The position numbers and the translations under genes were made by a program. From the NCBI GenBank assembly GCA_019671005.1, contig JAGYYJ010002028.1, forward strand, positions 1 through 64,000: DNA of 64,000 nucleotides. The letters run 5' to 3'. The DNA is from Hibiscus mutabilis. Its lineage: Eukaryota; Streptophyta; Magnoliopsida; Malvales; Malvaceae. The notes under the pieces were generated by a model. That model did not search any database, was not told where the DNA came from, and saw only the letters and a list, made by a program, of their open reading frames with translations. Shown in pieces: positions 36,993 to 50,129 of the stretch (the first letter of the stretch is position 1; each line of letters opens with the position of its first letter).

Positions 36993-39272
36993 TGTCGGCT
37001 TAGCTGGGCTCGCCCGCGTTCATGCATCCTTCCGCCTTTTCATTCACTTGCCACTTTTAATTATCAAACTACATGTGCGATGACTCTTCCTCCCATTCTG
37101 GATATCGAAACTGGCAAGAACCATCCCTTATTTTTGGGGTTAAATTCTACTACTAGTCCTTGTTTTATATATAAATTACTGGTTTAATCCTTATTATTTG
37201 ATTATTTATACTACTTGTATTTTTTAAGTTTTATTATTTCAATATTGATTCAAATAATAGTTGTTAAATCTATCGAGTCGAATTTTACTATTACTCCTTG
37301 TATTATCCATCATCGTATACTAAAACTAGAGATAAAAAATATTTAGTTTTAAACATGTTAATTCTTCTCAACTTGATCCCTTAACTTTTTTTATCCATTT
37401 AGTCTTAAAACTTAGCAACCCTTTCCAATTTGGTCTCGAACTTGATTTTATTTTCATGTGATGACATGACACGCTAAGATCATGTTATCTCAGTCACCTT
37501 AAAATTTTAAAAATGCATTCATCATTTTAAAAAACTAATATAATTTTTAAATTTTACATGTAATAATATAACACGATCTTAGAATGTTCATCATCATACC
37601 TTAACGAAATCCAAATTTAAATATCAAATTCCAAGACAAATGTGGAATTAGTAAAATAATGCTACGACTCCTTCCCCCATTTTGTATACGGAAATACTCA
37701 AGAACCATCCACGTTTCATTTTTATTGCGGTTGCCGTTGTTGTTGCCGTTGCCATCGTCAATTGTTTATTTACTTTTTCTTAAATTTTAATTCAAATTGA
37801 TAAATCCTTCCATTTCATTATGATTTCTATGATATTTGTGTTTGGAAATGGAATCTCCCGCCCACCATCCTTTTGTTTTTTATTTTACTGTTCAGCAGCC
37901 AACGGGTCATGGCAATTGGCATCACGAGGCCGCGATACTCATCTCAATGCCTAACACCACGTTGGAAATATGTTTAGCTATTTTGGTCTAATTCCACTCT
38001 TACTCCCTATACTCGTAGCATATTTTAAATCTAGTTCCCTCTAGTAATTTAATTTAATAATTGAAGTCTAATTAATAACACTTCCAAGAGATTTTTATTA
38101 AGTTGAGTATGTGGCTTAAAAAAAGATTACACCATTTGCCAATGTTAAAGGTGCATGAAAGTCATGCAATGCAAGTGTGTCTGTGTAATATTGAAAACCT
38201 TACAACAAAATTGAAATATTGGTTGTAGTATTGGTTGAGTGGGTAATTTCATTTTTATTTTAAATTATCATATAGTTTAATTTAACAGAATTCTTTTGCC
38301 GATATTATTCATTGGATTTCAATTATTAAAACAAAAAGTGCATCAAGGGACTAAATTCTTGGAATTAAAACTATAAGGATTAAATTTTCAATGTGCAAAG
38401 AGTATAGGTACCATGATAAAATATGACCAAGTATTTATTAACGTCTCTTGTCCTTCTGTCGTCTTTTTCAACTATGTTGGCAACATTATACCATTTTCAA
38501 ATTAACATTGATATATTATTAGTTTTATGATTTGGTATCTCAATTAAATAAAATAAATTTATATTTTAACTTGTATTTATCAATTTTTTTTCTCACACCC
38601 TTAGCTTTTGTTAAAAAAAATATATGATTCGACTTAAATAGTCAATATTTGATGTATGAATCAGCATTCTTTGCCTCTTATATATTAGAGTCACATTCAA
38701 TTGAGTCAAGTAAAAAAAGATAAATTAGTCGAGTTAAAGAATCTTATTTATAATTTAAATTTCATTTGATTTTTTTTCAAATCGAGACAAGTTTTTATAT
38801 AAATTTAATTGTAAACATTTACACACTTACCGCACACACATACACATACATATATCGGGCATAATTGAGAGACTCGACTCAAACTTGAAAACTGATCCAC
38901 CAATTAGTAAAAATTGCAAGTTATTCGAGTTGTTTGAATTTCTATTTTCTAACTCAAACTTTATTTGAAACTTTTTCGAGTAGAGTCGAATAATTCATTT
39001 TTTCGAGTCAATTTGAATAATCCGATTTTTTTTAGTCAACTCCAATAATTTAATTTTTTTTCAAGTCGAGCCGAGTTTTAGTCAACCTGCCGCTTACTAC
39101 TTTATTGTCTAGTTAAACCACCTCATAACTTAATTAACCAAAGGTAAAGGAAAAGTGTTTGGTGGAATATAAATTAATTTATTTAATTGAGTTTTTTTAA
39201 CATTTATTGATGTTTAATTATCATATAAATCCTTGTTATATTTAAAGTTGAATTGAGTCGGATTTCAATCCA
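36993..39272. other. AT-rich intergenic DNA, no gene seen
   Basis: No supported coding region. Phrases such as TTAAATTCTACTACTAGTCC and GACTAAATTCTTGGAATTAA are typical of old non-autonomous elements, but I could not define ends. Confidence 0.5.
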
Positions 39273-39669
39273 GGAGAATTTACAAAAATATGGCACCCAA
39301 CTCCCCCAAATATGGCACAAGCCATTTTATTTCCACAAATATTGCACTTTCTACAGTGAAAGAGAAGTTGAAACCATTTTCCGCCGTCTTTGAACGGTGA
39401 TTCAATTTATCGAATTTAAAAAATAAAAATATTGTTCAAAGTTGGAGCCTCTTGCCACTGACTTTTATGTTTTTTATTGTTCATAGTCAGATTCTAATGA
39501 TTCCGACTTTACTTTTTTATTCGAAAAATAAAAATAATGTTCATAGTCGGTTTTTAATAGTTTCGACTTTACTTTTACTGGAGAAAGTGCAATATTTGTG
39601 GAAATAAAACGGCTTGTGCCATATTTGGGGGGGGGGGAGCTGGGTGTTATATTTTTTTGTAAATTCTCC
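39273..39669. mobile_element. Mutator-like foldback MITE, 9-bp TSD
   Basis: The left end GGAGAATTTACAAAAATATG and the right end TTTTTTTGTAAATTCTCC are inverted copies, continuing into ATATGGCACAAGCC and its complement. The flanks TTCAATCCA and TTCAAACCA agree at 8 of 9 bases. A run of 11 G near 39629-39639 marks the right half. Confidence 0.8.
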
Positions 39670-40219
39670 TTCAAACCATGCATTTTTTTATTTAACCACC
39701 GATAAACAACTTATTGATTGACTAATCTGGATCGAGTACTGCAAAGACTCATTATGGAGGTAACTCTCTGTAATCACTCATTTTCACTTGTAAATACATA
39801 TTAGTATTGCATGTATATTTATTATATTATATGCATGAATGTTACTAATATATATATATATAAGGTGTGGTGTGTGCATGTACATTATATTATATGCATG
39901 TATACGTATTAATGATAAATGTGTGTCGCGTATGTATCTAGAGTATGAGCGTATTTGATTAATATATATAGAAGTTATGTTAATTATGGGTAGGATTATA
40001 TGTACGTATGCCAATATGTTATATTTGTATAAGTATATGTTTGTATCATGTATATGTATTGATGTTATAATTATATTATTGTTATTAATATTATTGAGCT
40101 GATAAAATAAAAAAATTAAATATATTAAACCCAATTAAAATTTGCAGTCCAAGTCCAATTACAAGGCCCGGTTGGCCCAAATCTAAATCTTATCTAATTA
40201 CAATGTGCAGGTAACTGTG

Positions 40220-40250
40220 GGCCGTTGGATCAAGATCTGATCCAACGGCC
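40220..40250. repeat. Perfect palindrome in LTR (13-bp arms)
   Basis: Arms GGCCGTTGGATCA and TGATCCAACGGCC flank a 5-base loop. Counterparts occur in the other LTR at 57780-57805 and 57993-58021. Confidence 0.95.
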
Positions 40251-40477
40251 ACGATACAACCAAGAAGTCAAAAATATCGCCGGCGCGTGTTCCACACGTA
40301 TGGACCGTTCGAGTGCCACGCGCGCGCGTGTGGTCCACGCTACGGACGCTTTAATATCCCACGCGCGTAAGATCCACGCGTTCGACTCCTCATTGCGGAG
40401 CTCCACGTGTCAAGATCCGGAGCCGTCTCATCAAATCGAGGCTTCATCCAAGCCGTTCGTCCTTCAAGCCATCTCGA

Positions 40478-40502
40478 CCGTTAGATCGGATCGATCTAAC
40501 GG
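40478..40502. repeat. Second palindrome in LTR (11-bp arms)
   Basis: Arms CCGTTAGATCG and CGATCTAACGG around a 3-base loop. It shares its CCGTT(A/G)GATC arm with the palindrome 250 bp upstream. Confidence 0.9.
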
Positions 40503-42645
40503 CCGAGAACGCGTCTCGCCCGCCGCGAGAATATCCATACCGCCACGCGCCGATATTGATCCCCATGTTCGAGAACATGCCCAAGACAACAAGCAAAAAT
40601 TGTCGATTGGGATTACGATGCGAAAAAGCAAGATGCAACTTGCAACAAAACGAAGACAATAATATATATGAAACGGGGACTTTTGTAACAAAAAAGGAGG
40701 GGAGATAACAGGGAGAGTAGTAACAAAAAAAAAGAGAGAGAACAGAGATCTTGTAAAAACCAAAAATTGTAACCAGTCAAGTGATAATCAAAAGACAGTC
40801 CAGTGGTAAACACTTGTCTCTTTTTCTTACTTGTTTTCTTTACATGCATATATGAAAGAAAAAAAACAGAAACAAAAAAGAGAGAGTAGTCTTACCGGCG
40901 TCGTTTGTGGGTCTTCCCTTCCTCAGTGATAAGCCTTTCGGCTTCTACAAGCCAGATATGGTGAACTAAAGGGAGGGGAAGACCCCTTGTGGTTTCGTTT
41001 TGGTATTAAAAAAAAAATCGCTTCGTATTTTCTAGATCTAGGGCAAATAAGGGTGTATCCTCTGAATCCAACCACAGATTCATGTTGAGGACGAAAAGAA
41101 GGTTATTTTGGTGTGTTTTGGAAGCTGACGACGGCGCCGGTTAGCGGCGGCCGCGGCGGCGGAGAAAGAGGGAGGTGACGGCCGCCGGATTCGGGTTTGA
41201 GGAAGAACAATGGAGAGAAAATGAAGAACATGGTTCTTACAAAATCAAAAAAATGAGACGAATGACCAAAAATCTGATTTCGGCCTAAAATGGGGGCTTT
41301 TATAGTTATTATTATTTTGCTAAATGGGTAAATTTCGCACTTAACTATCCCGCGTTTTTCAATATTTTCGTTTTTTTGTCTCGCCGCATGGTATAATTAC
41401 AATCCCGATCCCCCGATATTTCAAAAGTTTACAATCTAGTCCCTAAATTACACCGAATCGGTTTCTAAATGGTAAAATTACGCCTTAACCATCCGCGTTT
41501 TTGAATTTTTCATTTTGGGTCCGCCTGCCCTTGGTCTAATTACAATTATGGTCCTTTTAGGTTTTGTTTGTTTCGCAATTTCGTCCCTAAATTACATATT
41601 ATTGTTCTTTAATTTCTCGCTACTGACTTTTGTTTTTCTTTCATTTCATCTGTATTCTTTGTAAATATTCATGTTCGTATTATAATCGTATATATTGATA
41701 TTCTATTATTTTATTTTATGTCCCTCATATATGACTCGTATTTTATGTTTATATGTATATATGTGTTAAGCTTATGATAGTCATGTTTTTTATCCAGTTA
41801 TTCGTATTAAAGCATGTTATGTTCTATTTGACTCGTAAAACAGCATGTTCTTGTATTTTTGTACGCATTGTATGTTTTCTTGGCTTTTAGGTTACGTGTT
41901 ATTGTGTCTTCTTTATTGTATAATATATTGTTCATATATGTTGAAATATGTTTTATTAATAGCATGTATGTCTTTTTAAATATTTGTTCGTCTACATATA
42001 ACGTAATTATTCCTGCATTGTTGTTCTAACTTGTTAAAGTTGTTTTTATCTATCATTTAGAATAATATGTATATATGCATGTTTTAATCTAGTATATCAT
42101 TTATTAGATTAGTATTTTATTATGTTAATATTTATTGCATTTAAATATTTTGCCATGTTTCATATTTTTGTCACTTAGATTGCATATGATTTATAACTTG
42201 TTAATGCGGTGTCCTTTTATCCGAGCGTAAACGGGGCCAGTATCAAGCGTAGTGGTAGTGGTTGGGCGTTTATTCTCGGATAACGGGATCCTTAAAATTA
42301 ATTCGCCATTATGACCGAATTTTAAAATAATCGTCACTTTAATCCGGAAAATCCAATATTAATAAAGCGGTAATTATTAAAGTACCAATTTTGGGTGGTG
42401 TGGGGGTGTTAATCCTTCCCCATCCGTAACCGACTCCCGAACCCTATCTTTTTGAATCTCTGGTTTTATGGTGTCCGGCCTACCTAAGTGGCCGGTGGCG
42501 ACTCCATTTTTTGAGGTTTTTAAAACCCCACGAAATAAATATTTTATATCAAAAAAAAATCACGAACCCCTCTCAAAACACCCTTCGAAAACCACGCCAC
42601 GTTTTTATTTTAGCGAGGTTAAGAAAAAGACATCGCTACACTCTC

Positions 42646-43812
42646 CCAACCCAATTTACTACATTCACAACGTTATTATTCGAACTCCTGACTTTGCTTT
42701 AAATTTTGATATGTATGTTTTATTTTTCCTTATTTAAATGCTGCAATTACCTTTTTATCATCAAGACAATCTAGAAGAAAAATATTTCCTTAAATGTCAA
42801 TTTTATTTATTAATTTATATATTATGAAATTTATATAGATTGTGTCCCTGTATTTTTATTTTATCATTTTAAGTGTTTGATTATTTAATATTAAAATTGT
42901 CAAAATTAAAGTACATTAATTAAATCTTCAATTTCTGTGTAGCGTAGGAATTAATAATAAGATTTGACACAAAATAGAGAGTTTTTAAAAATTGTAGTCT
43001 TTTTTGTATTGTTTTGCATATTTATTATAGTCTTGTTAAATATAATTTAATTTACATATTTAAAGCAAAATATTTATTTATAAATGGTTTATTATATGAA
43101 AACAAAATTCACTTCATTATATGTATTTAAATAAAATTTTAATGAATTTCATTAGTATATATAAATGAAACATATTTTCAATAACTATATTGATTATAAA
43201 TTTTAAATAACTAAAAATGCGAATATTCTATAAACAACTTAAAATATAAAAAATTATTTAAAATATTCTAAAAGAATAAAAAGTAACCTAGAAAAAATAA
43301 GTTGAAAATTATCTATTTTTTATTATTGATAATTCTCAATATAGTGAATCTAACTTCTAAATTAAATGAATATTCTCTTTTGGAGAATTATCTAGAAAAA
43401 TAACCCTCATTATGTAAAAAAAATACTATCTCTTTCAGTTCATGTAGTGAAAATTTGTTATTTTAATTAAACGTGAGTTTCGTGTTAAATGAAAAAAAAT
43501 AAGAAATAAAAATATAATTCGTTAATTTTTTTTTAAAAAAAATCTCATTTTTAGCTGAAGGCAATTTTATCTTTGGTGGGCTGAATAAATTATTTTTCTA
43601 CTTAATCTTTGATGTGCTTGAAAGAGAACATTCATTTAATTTTGCAGAATCTAACTCGGTTAGATAAAGGAAAGAAAGAATATACAAAAAGAAAAAAGAA
43701 AAATCGGAATCGTGATCTAATTCTTGTCTGTACAAAAACACCTCAACCACCTAATCCCACAAAAAGTTTAACCGGGTATTAGGATCCACGATTTGTTTGC
43801 CGTCGGGTCGGT
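42646..43812. other. AT-rich intergenic DNA and 3' flank of MKK gene
   Basis: No gene seen. The last 100-200 bases are likely the 3' untranslated region of the minus-strand kinase gene. Confidence 0.5.
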
Positions 43813-44774
43813 TCAATTGTCGGCGGCCGGATACTTGATCAAAAACGGATGCTCCAAAAGCTGAAAGGCAGTCCACCTCTTACTAGACTCCTTCTGCAAG
43901 CAGCAGTCCATGAAGTTGCGGAACTCATCGGAAACACCCGGCGGCAACACAGGCGGTTCGCTGAAGCATATCGAGCACATCAAAGTAGCCCAGTCGGGTT
44001 TTTGACCTGCCGGGAGAAACGGAAAGTGACCCACGAAAAGTTCCATCAAAGTAAGCCCTAAACTCCAAATATCGCCGAGGAACCCATCGTAGTTACCTCC
44101 GTTAGCGTCCGGATCGAACCGCTCCGGACTCATGTAAGCGCAGGTTCCGACGTAGGAATTGCACGATTCCAGCGTCCGAGACATAATCTTGCTGACTCCG
44201 AAATCAGCGATCTTAACTTCCATCTTCTTGTTCACCAACAGATTCGAAGGTTTGAGGTCGCGATGAATTATCTTATGGCTATGCAAGTAACTCAATCCCT
44301 TAAGAATCTGCCTCGTTATATGAGCAAGTTCCGGCTCCGAGAAAGTCCCCTTGCTACGAAGAAGAGTATCCAAAGTTCCGGCGTCCATGTACTCCATTAA
44401 AATCGCGACATCCCCCGAAGGCTTCTCGTAGGTTTCGTAGCAGCGAACGATGTGAGGCGAATCAGTCTTTCGTAGAATATCCCTCTCTCTGAAAACCTGT
44501 CGACGTGCCGACAGGTCGCCGTCGCCGTAAACAACTTTCAGTGCATAATTCTTGGAAGTCCGTTTGTGTTGGACTTTGTATACGGTGCCGCCGTTCCGTG
44601 GCCGAGTACTCCGAGCCTCTCGAGCTCCGTAGCGGGGATAGTAACAGAAAAAGCGGCTACGGCGTTTGCGGTGGAAGATGGAGGGAGGGGGAGGGGGAAG
44701 AGGGGGCGGCGATCGGAAACGTCCGGCAGCGGAAGGCGGAGGCTAAGCTGGCGCCGCTCACGAAATACTGCCAT
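43813..44774 (-). pseudogene. MKK9: MAP kinase kinase (MKK7/8/9 type) with a frameshift
   Basis: Single-exon kinase of the plant group D MAPKKs, which phosphorylate MAP kinases in stress and ethylene-type signalling. The first segment (44774 to about 44596) starts MAVFRERRQLSLRLPLP, a basic-plus-hydrophobic MAPK docking site, and reaches the Gly-rich loop (LGVLGHG). There the frame breaks: the downstream frame (from about 44595 to 43813) resumes exactly where the loop should continue, so one base is missing near 44596. The rest is well kept: YALKVV (ATP-binding Lys), HRDLKPSNLL, ADFGVS, activation loop TLESCNS (T-x5-S spacing), GTCAYMSPER, DIWSLG and C-terminal RWTAFQLLEHPFL. The total would be about 320 residues, normal for the family. 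One single-base lesion in an otherwise clean gene could be a recent null allele or a sequencing error. MKK9 versus MKK7/8 is inferred. Confidence 0.88.
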
Positions 44775-47169
44775 GTGAAGGAAAAATGTAGGTGTTTTGG
44801 GAGAAAAAGTAAATGATGTGGAAGGAAAAAAAAGGAAAGGTTTAAATACATTTAAGTAGGAAAGGGAAGTGATAAGAGTCGGCTTAGACGAGGAAGGGGA
44901 GAGGATAGAGAGGAGAAGTGGGATTTTTAAATTTTATGTTGGAAAAATATATACATATTTTATGTACTCGTGTAGTTGAATTGTTATTTTGTCATATTAT
45001 ACTTTAAATAATTTTAAAATTCAAATTCTATTGGGAGTGAATAACTTAAATCCTAAGATTTTCACCATACGATACGGTTAACTACTTGTTAGTCAAGCAT
45101 ACTGACTTTATACTCAAGCCTGGTGAAATTAGGGTTCACTTAAAATGGAAGGTGAACTTATCTAAGATTTTTCAATTTCTTTTAATCTCTTATCGATTTG
45201 TTTAAAACAGTTGTAGATACACATATAATGGATTAGTTTGCATTTTCTAAACACTACCAGTTGGTATATTAATCCCGAAAATCAACGGCTTTTGATCAAT
45301 AGGAAATCGATACTGATTAAAAAAAACAAATGGGCTCACCAACTATCAATTAGTTTATAAGTTACTTGTTAGGTCCTTTAAACAACGTTCATGCTTTGAA
45401 TTTTAATGTTGTGAATGAAATAAGTAGAACTGGAAGGTTTGTTTCCATAATGAATCTCGATAATATTTGATCCGAATTAGTTAATTAATGAAGTAGATAC
45501 TATTAATTATAATCGTATACTATAAACTTTTAGTATCTTTTATCTATTTTACTGTTTAGATCCGAATTTTTCGTTGACCAGGCGACATCCGAATTTAAAC
45601 CGGGGAATAAAGTATTTACAGTAAAAGTATACTCCAAACACCTCATATTTAAAATGGACCTCATGTTTAAAATGATAGCATGCTCCAAAATTGAGCAAAA
45701 TAATTTTAATCTCTTAAAAAAATATAATTTTATCATTTTTCCGAACTCCTACCATTATATTCTTAGTTTTACTCATGTGTATAATTAGCACATGAATATA
45801 TATTAAGGATTAGTTATGAATTTTTTTTATCAAAGTTTAAATTTTTTGTCAAACTATAGCCATATAAGTTGCAAATCTTCATTTGCTTCAAATATATTTG
45901 AATTTTTTTGTGCTAATACGGGCTTAAATATTTTTTAGAAATCAAATAAGGTTAGTATTGAGTCTTATTAAGATACTGATAAGATATTTACCAATTAATT
46001 AGGAGTTAAAGATCAAGTATATGGTAAAGTAAGTGAATTCTAAAGGAACATGGCCCGACATCACAAAGGTGAAAATTAAAATACTTTGGAATTTCATGGG
46101 GAACTTCACTTTACAATGATTTGATTGAAAAATAAACATATTTAATATGCATTTGCTGACTTCACAATTTAAGTATTGAATAAAAAATTTCTGCCCCAAG
46201 TATTTCTTCATTTATATTCCATATACTTAAAAATTAAATTATGAACTTTAATCATGCATCTTAAATCCTAAACCTTACACCCTATACTCTAAAAAATACA
46301 TCGTACCATAAAATATTTATACTCTAACTTTAAACCCTAACTACAAACTCTATATCATATACTCTAAATCTTAATTTTAGTGTGGAAGCGTAAATAGGGC
46401 ATCATAGTTGCATGGTTTTGGAAATGATACTAAGTTGTTTTTTTGTTTAAAGATATTAAGTTGTTAGCTCGTCCAAACTTGTGCCCCCGACTCTTTCTAT
46501 GATTGAATTAAATAAATTTTTTTTATCATATTTTAATTTAGATTTACATAGTCCAAATGTCTTAATTTAATATATACATATCATTTTTTTATCAATGCAT
46601 GTAGAATTTTATTTATAAAAAATCATATAAGATATTATCGAGGGTCTCGTTAAAAACTTTCCTAAATCTAATTGAAAGAAAAAAATATCCGCGATAATAT
46701 TAAAAAGTCCAAAACACGAATGAAGAACGAAAACTACAATTAATACGGAACCAACAAACAGAAAAATAAACACCAATAAACATGTTCAAACCCCATCACA
46801 TCTCACGAAAAACAACACAAAAGAGATGCACCGGCCCCTCTACCCATGTCACTTATTAGTTTTGGTTTCTTTACATAAGTATCCAATTATGAATCTCATT
46901 CCTCAATTTTATGAAAATCAATAATTCTTTTTACTTTAATTTATGTTAATTTAATCTTTATATTTTACGAAAATTAAAAAAGTAAATTTAATTGTTGGTA
47001 AACACGTGAATTTGAACCATTATTTTTTGTTATTATTTTGTATATAAATTATTGGATTGTTGACTTTTCATAATTTCTTGTATTTAAATTGTTAAACAGC
47101 TGAATTCCTAATTAACCTTCTAATAACAATGTTTGGCAATATTATGCATTTAGACTAACTTTTCTTTTT
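44775..47169. other. MKK 5' flank and AT-rich intergenic DNA
   Basis: The first 100-150 bases are probably promoter and leader of the kinase gene (minus strand). At about 46195-46400 lies another degenerate CCCTAAA-core repeat. No other gene seen. Confidence 0.5.
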
Positions 47170-48694
47170 GGATAAAGTTCACAAATGGTCACTAAACTTT
47201 GATTAACTATTCAATTTGGTAAGCAAACTTTCAATTGCTTTAATATTACCATTAAACTTTTAGTTTTGATTCAAAGTGGGCATTGAATCGTTAACTTCCA
47301 TTAAAAATGTAACGTGGCTGATAAATTTTTTGTATAATAACACAATTAGCCATTCAAATTTGTACATTCAAACAATTTAGTCATAATTTGAGAAAAAATT
47401 AATAAATTTAATCCTTATTATTTACACATTTATTCAATTTAGTCATAATTAAAATATTAATAATATTAGTCACTTTTTCCTAAATAAATCCATTTAAAAA
47501 AATCACATTTTTCAGATACATGAGTAGGTTTATATTTATGATATTCTTACAACAAGGTTTCAAGCCTCCTTATTCCCATCTATTTCTCAAAGTCGGTTTC
47601 GTCTCCTTCACTTTCATGCTCTCCTTCTTCAGGTAAACATCAATTTCTTATGCTAGTTTCATGATAAAATATAACAATGTTTTCTTCCTTTTCGAGAGAT
47701 AGCCCCTAGATCTCTTTGTATCTATACTTTATGTTTATTTTTTTTGCATAACAAATTAAGGACTGAAAAAAGGGTATTTATTGTTTTAAAGAACCTTTTT
47801 TCAAGACTTTGATTTTTTGTTCTGTAATTTTTCTTCACATAAGACATTGATTCTGTGCATAACAAGTTCAAGAATGAAGAAACTGAAGTGGGTATTCACT
47901 GTTTTTGAAGAAGAAAACAATTTAAGGGAGAAATTTTTTGGTTCAAAATGTTAACCTTTGTGTGATTTTAGTCTAAAGGGCTTTTTTTGTGATTTTGGTT
48001 CACATAAGAGTTTGGTTTAGTTCATAAACGAAGTCAATAATGGAGAAAAATAAAGTAGGTGTTTGCTGGTTTTGAAGAGAAAAAAAGGGGGGAATGGTTC
48101 AAAATGGTTGATTTTGTGTAATTTTTGTGGTTTAGTGCATAAATCAAGTGAAGAACTGAAGTTTGTGTTTTCATGGTTTTGAAGGATAATGGAGATTTAT
48201 CGTTCAAAGTGGTGATCTTTTGTGTAATTTTGTTTCTCTGATGAGCTCGGTTCAGTTCATAAACAAGTCGATGTTCAAAGGACTGGTCTTCATGGAATTT
48301 TGGTTCCCATTATATAGTTAAAGGGTTCCTAGATGTTCGAATGCCCCAAGTTTGTTGCAGAACCAAAAGCATGGGACAAACAAGCAAAGAAAGAAATTTG
48401 GAGGGTTAAATTTAATTTAAAATGCAACTAAGTTGAATGAATATGTAAACAACGAGGGTTAAAGTATTATTTTTTGAATTGTGACTAAATTATTTGAATG
48501 AAGAAATTTAGAGGACTAGTTGTGTTATTATACAAAAAAGTTTAACAGTCATGTTACATTTTAACATAAGTTAACGGTTCAGTGCCCAATTTGAATCAAA
48601 ACTAAAAATTTAATGGTAATATTGAAGCAATTGAAAGTTTGGTTATCAAATTGAATAATTGATCAAAGTTTAATTATCATTCGTGAACTTTACC
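47170..48694. mobile_element. Foldback element with internal tandem repeats
   Basis: Ends GGATAAAGTTCACAAATGG and CATTCGTGAACTTTACC are inverted, and pairing extends roughly 200 bp inward with words such as GTGTTATTATACAAAAAA. The interior (about 47745-48285) holds diverged repeats, each beginning with a GCATAA or TCATAAAC word (at about 47746, 47857, 48022, 48135 and 48256), mostly 110-120 bp apart. No transposase frame. The flanks TTTCTTTTT and TTTTTTAAG are too simple to prove a duplication. Confidence 0.65.
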
Positions 48695-49597
48695 TTTTTT
48701 TAAGTATAAGGTCCAAACTTCAGTAATTTTAAATTAATTAACGATTAATTTCTGAAAATTTTAATAATAGACAATATAATTCAATATTAAGTTTTTTATA
48801 AAAAATAATTTATTTAAATTATGAATAAAGGTTTTTTTCTCTCCAAAATTCTGTATTATAAGTGGCCTTTTGTTTGATTTCTTTAAAAATTAAATACAAA
48901 TTCAAAAAATAAACAAAATTATCTATCGAACCAACCCTAATATATAAAAGGTTTGCAGGCGAATACGTCAATGGTTTATATTTATTCAGCATTTATAATT
49001 ATAAACAATGAAAACTACTTTCCAACTTAAAAATATTAAAGGTTAATGATAAATAAATAAATAAATTCGTACCAATGAAAATAATAATTTATTTATATAT
49101 CCGAACGAATATACTTACAAGTATAGAATGGCAGGCAATGTTATAAATTAAAATGAAACAAATATTATTTTATTATGCATCCGTGTGTATTATTGGGGGA
49201 GTAGAGAATAAAAAAATGTATATATATAATGGAAAAAATGAAATTTATAGATATTGTTAAGTGTAATGCATTAGTTGATTGGGAAGAATGCAGATCCATG
49301 GAGGATTCATTTAAGAACACCGACGGTATATTTTGAAGCTTTCGTATTAATGTTTTCCATAAATTAAATAAAATGGTTGTGGCTTCATTTTACTACGCTT
49401 AATCCAAATAGACATACGATCAAACTCGTTTTATTTTAATGAATATTGTTTTGTTATTAATATTATACCGTGGATTTAATTGACAAATGGCTGCTATTGC
49501 CTATTTCTACTTTGAAAACTGCATTATGTGGTATTTTTTAGAATTTTCTTGGCGATATGAATCTATACTGTTAAATTGGCATGCCCAACTAGTCTCG

Positions 49598-49870
49598 AGG
49601 TATTTTGGGGGAAAATGACAAACTCAAATAATATTTTGAGTTTTGGGTACTTTAGGGGATATTTTAAAATCTACGGCAAAATTTACAGTGCAGGGAAAGT
49701 CGCCACAAGTCAAGCAGAAGTCGTCACCTGCAGATGACGTTTTCACCCAAGTCGCCACCTGCAGATAGTGATTTCTCCTATACTGTACATTTTATCATAG
49801 ATTTTAAAATATCCCTTAAAATATTTTATGTTTTTCAAATATTTAATTTATTTAAATTATTTGCTCAAAG
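49598..49870. mobile_element. Short foldback repeat, family A copy 2
   Basis: Complementary blocks GGGGATATTTTAAAATCTA and TAGATTTTAAAATATCCCTT surround a GC-richer centre in which GTCGCCAC and CACCTGCAGAT are repeated. Related to the copy at 21748-21930. Confidence 0.6.
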
Positions 49871-50129
49871 CTGCCACTAATCTCGAAATCTATAATTTTG
49901 TAAATTATTGTAGTAAGTATTATTTATAGTGGTAGATAAGCGGGCACAAGCAATTTGCAAATTTCATATCCTCTAGGACCACTACCATAACTCGACGTCC
50001 TTGATTCCCTCCTAATATTCCAATATTTTATATACCAATGGTTTTGTTTTCCTTCAAAATTTATATGACAACTTTTTGGCTTAAATGCAGAATATATTAG
50101 GCATAACATGAAAAATATTTTTAACATTT

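Larger units (their letters stand above)
39769..42640 (+). mobile_element. Solo LTR of Tat/Ogre-type gypsy element, 5-bp TSD
   Basis: The 2,872-bp sequence starts TGTAATCACTC and ends GACATCGCTACA (TG...CA). It is flanked on both sides by CTCTC (39764-39768 and 42641-42645), a perfect 5-bp duplication. The same terminal sequences, in reverse, bound the LTR at 55597-58603, and shared interior words such as ACCTAAGTGGCCGGTGGCGA confirm the family. No internal region follows, so it is a solo LTR left by recombination between two LTRs. The open frames inside it, including 40225-40662, show no protein family. Confidence 0.9.

Noticed and set aside
40225..40662. 145-codon open frame on the plus strand
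   Set aside because: It lies wholly inside the solo LTR in its GC-rich part and has no family motif; such frames are expected by chance in GC-rich LTR sequence.
44505..44816. Plus-strand frames opposite the kinase gene
   Set aside because: Shadows of the minus-strand MKK coding sequence.
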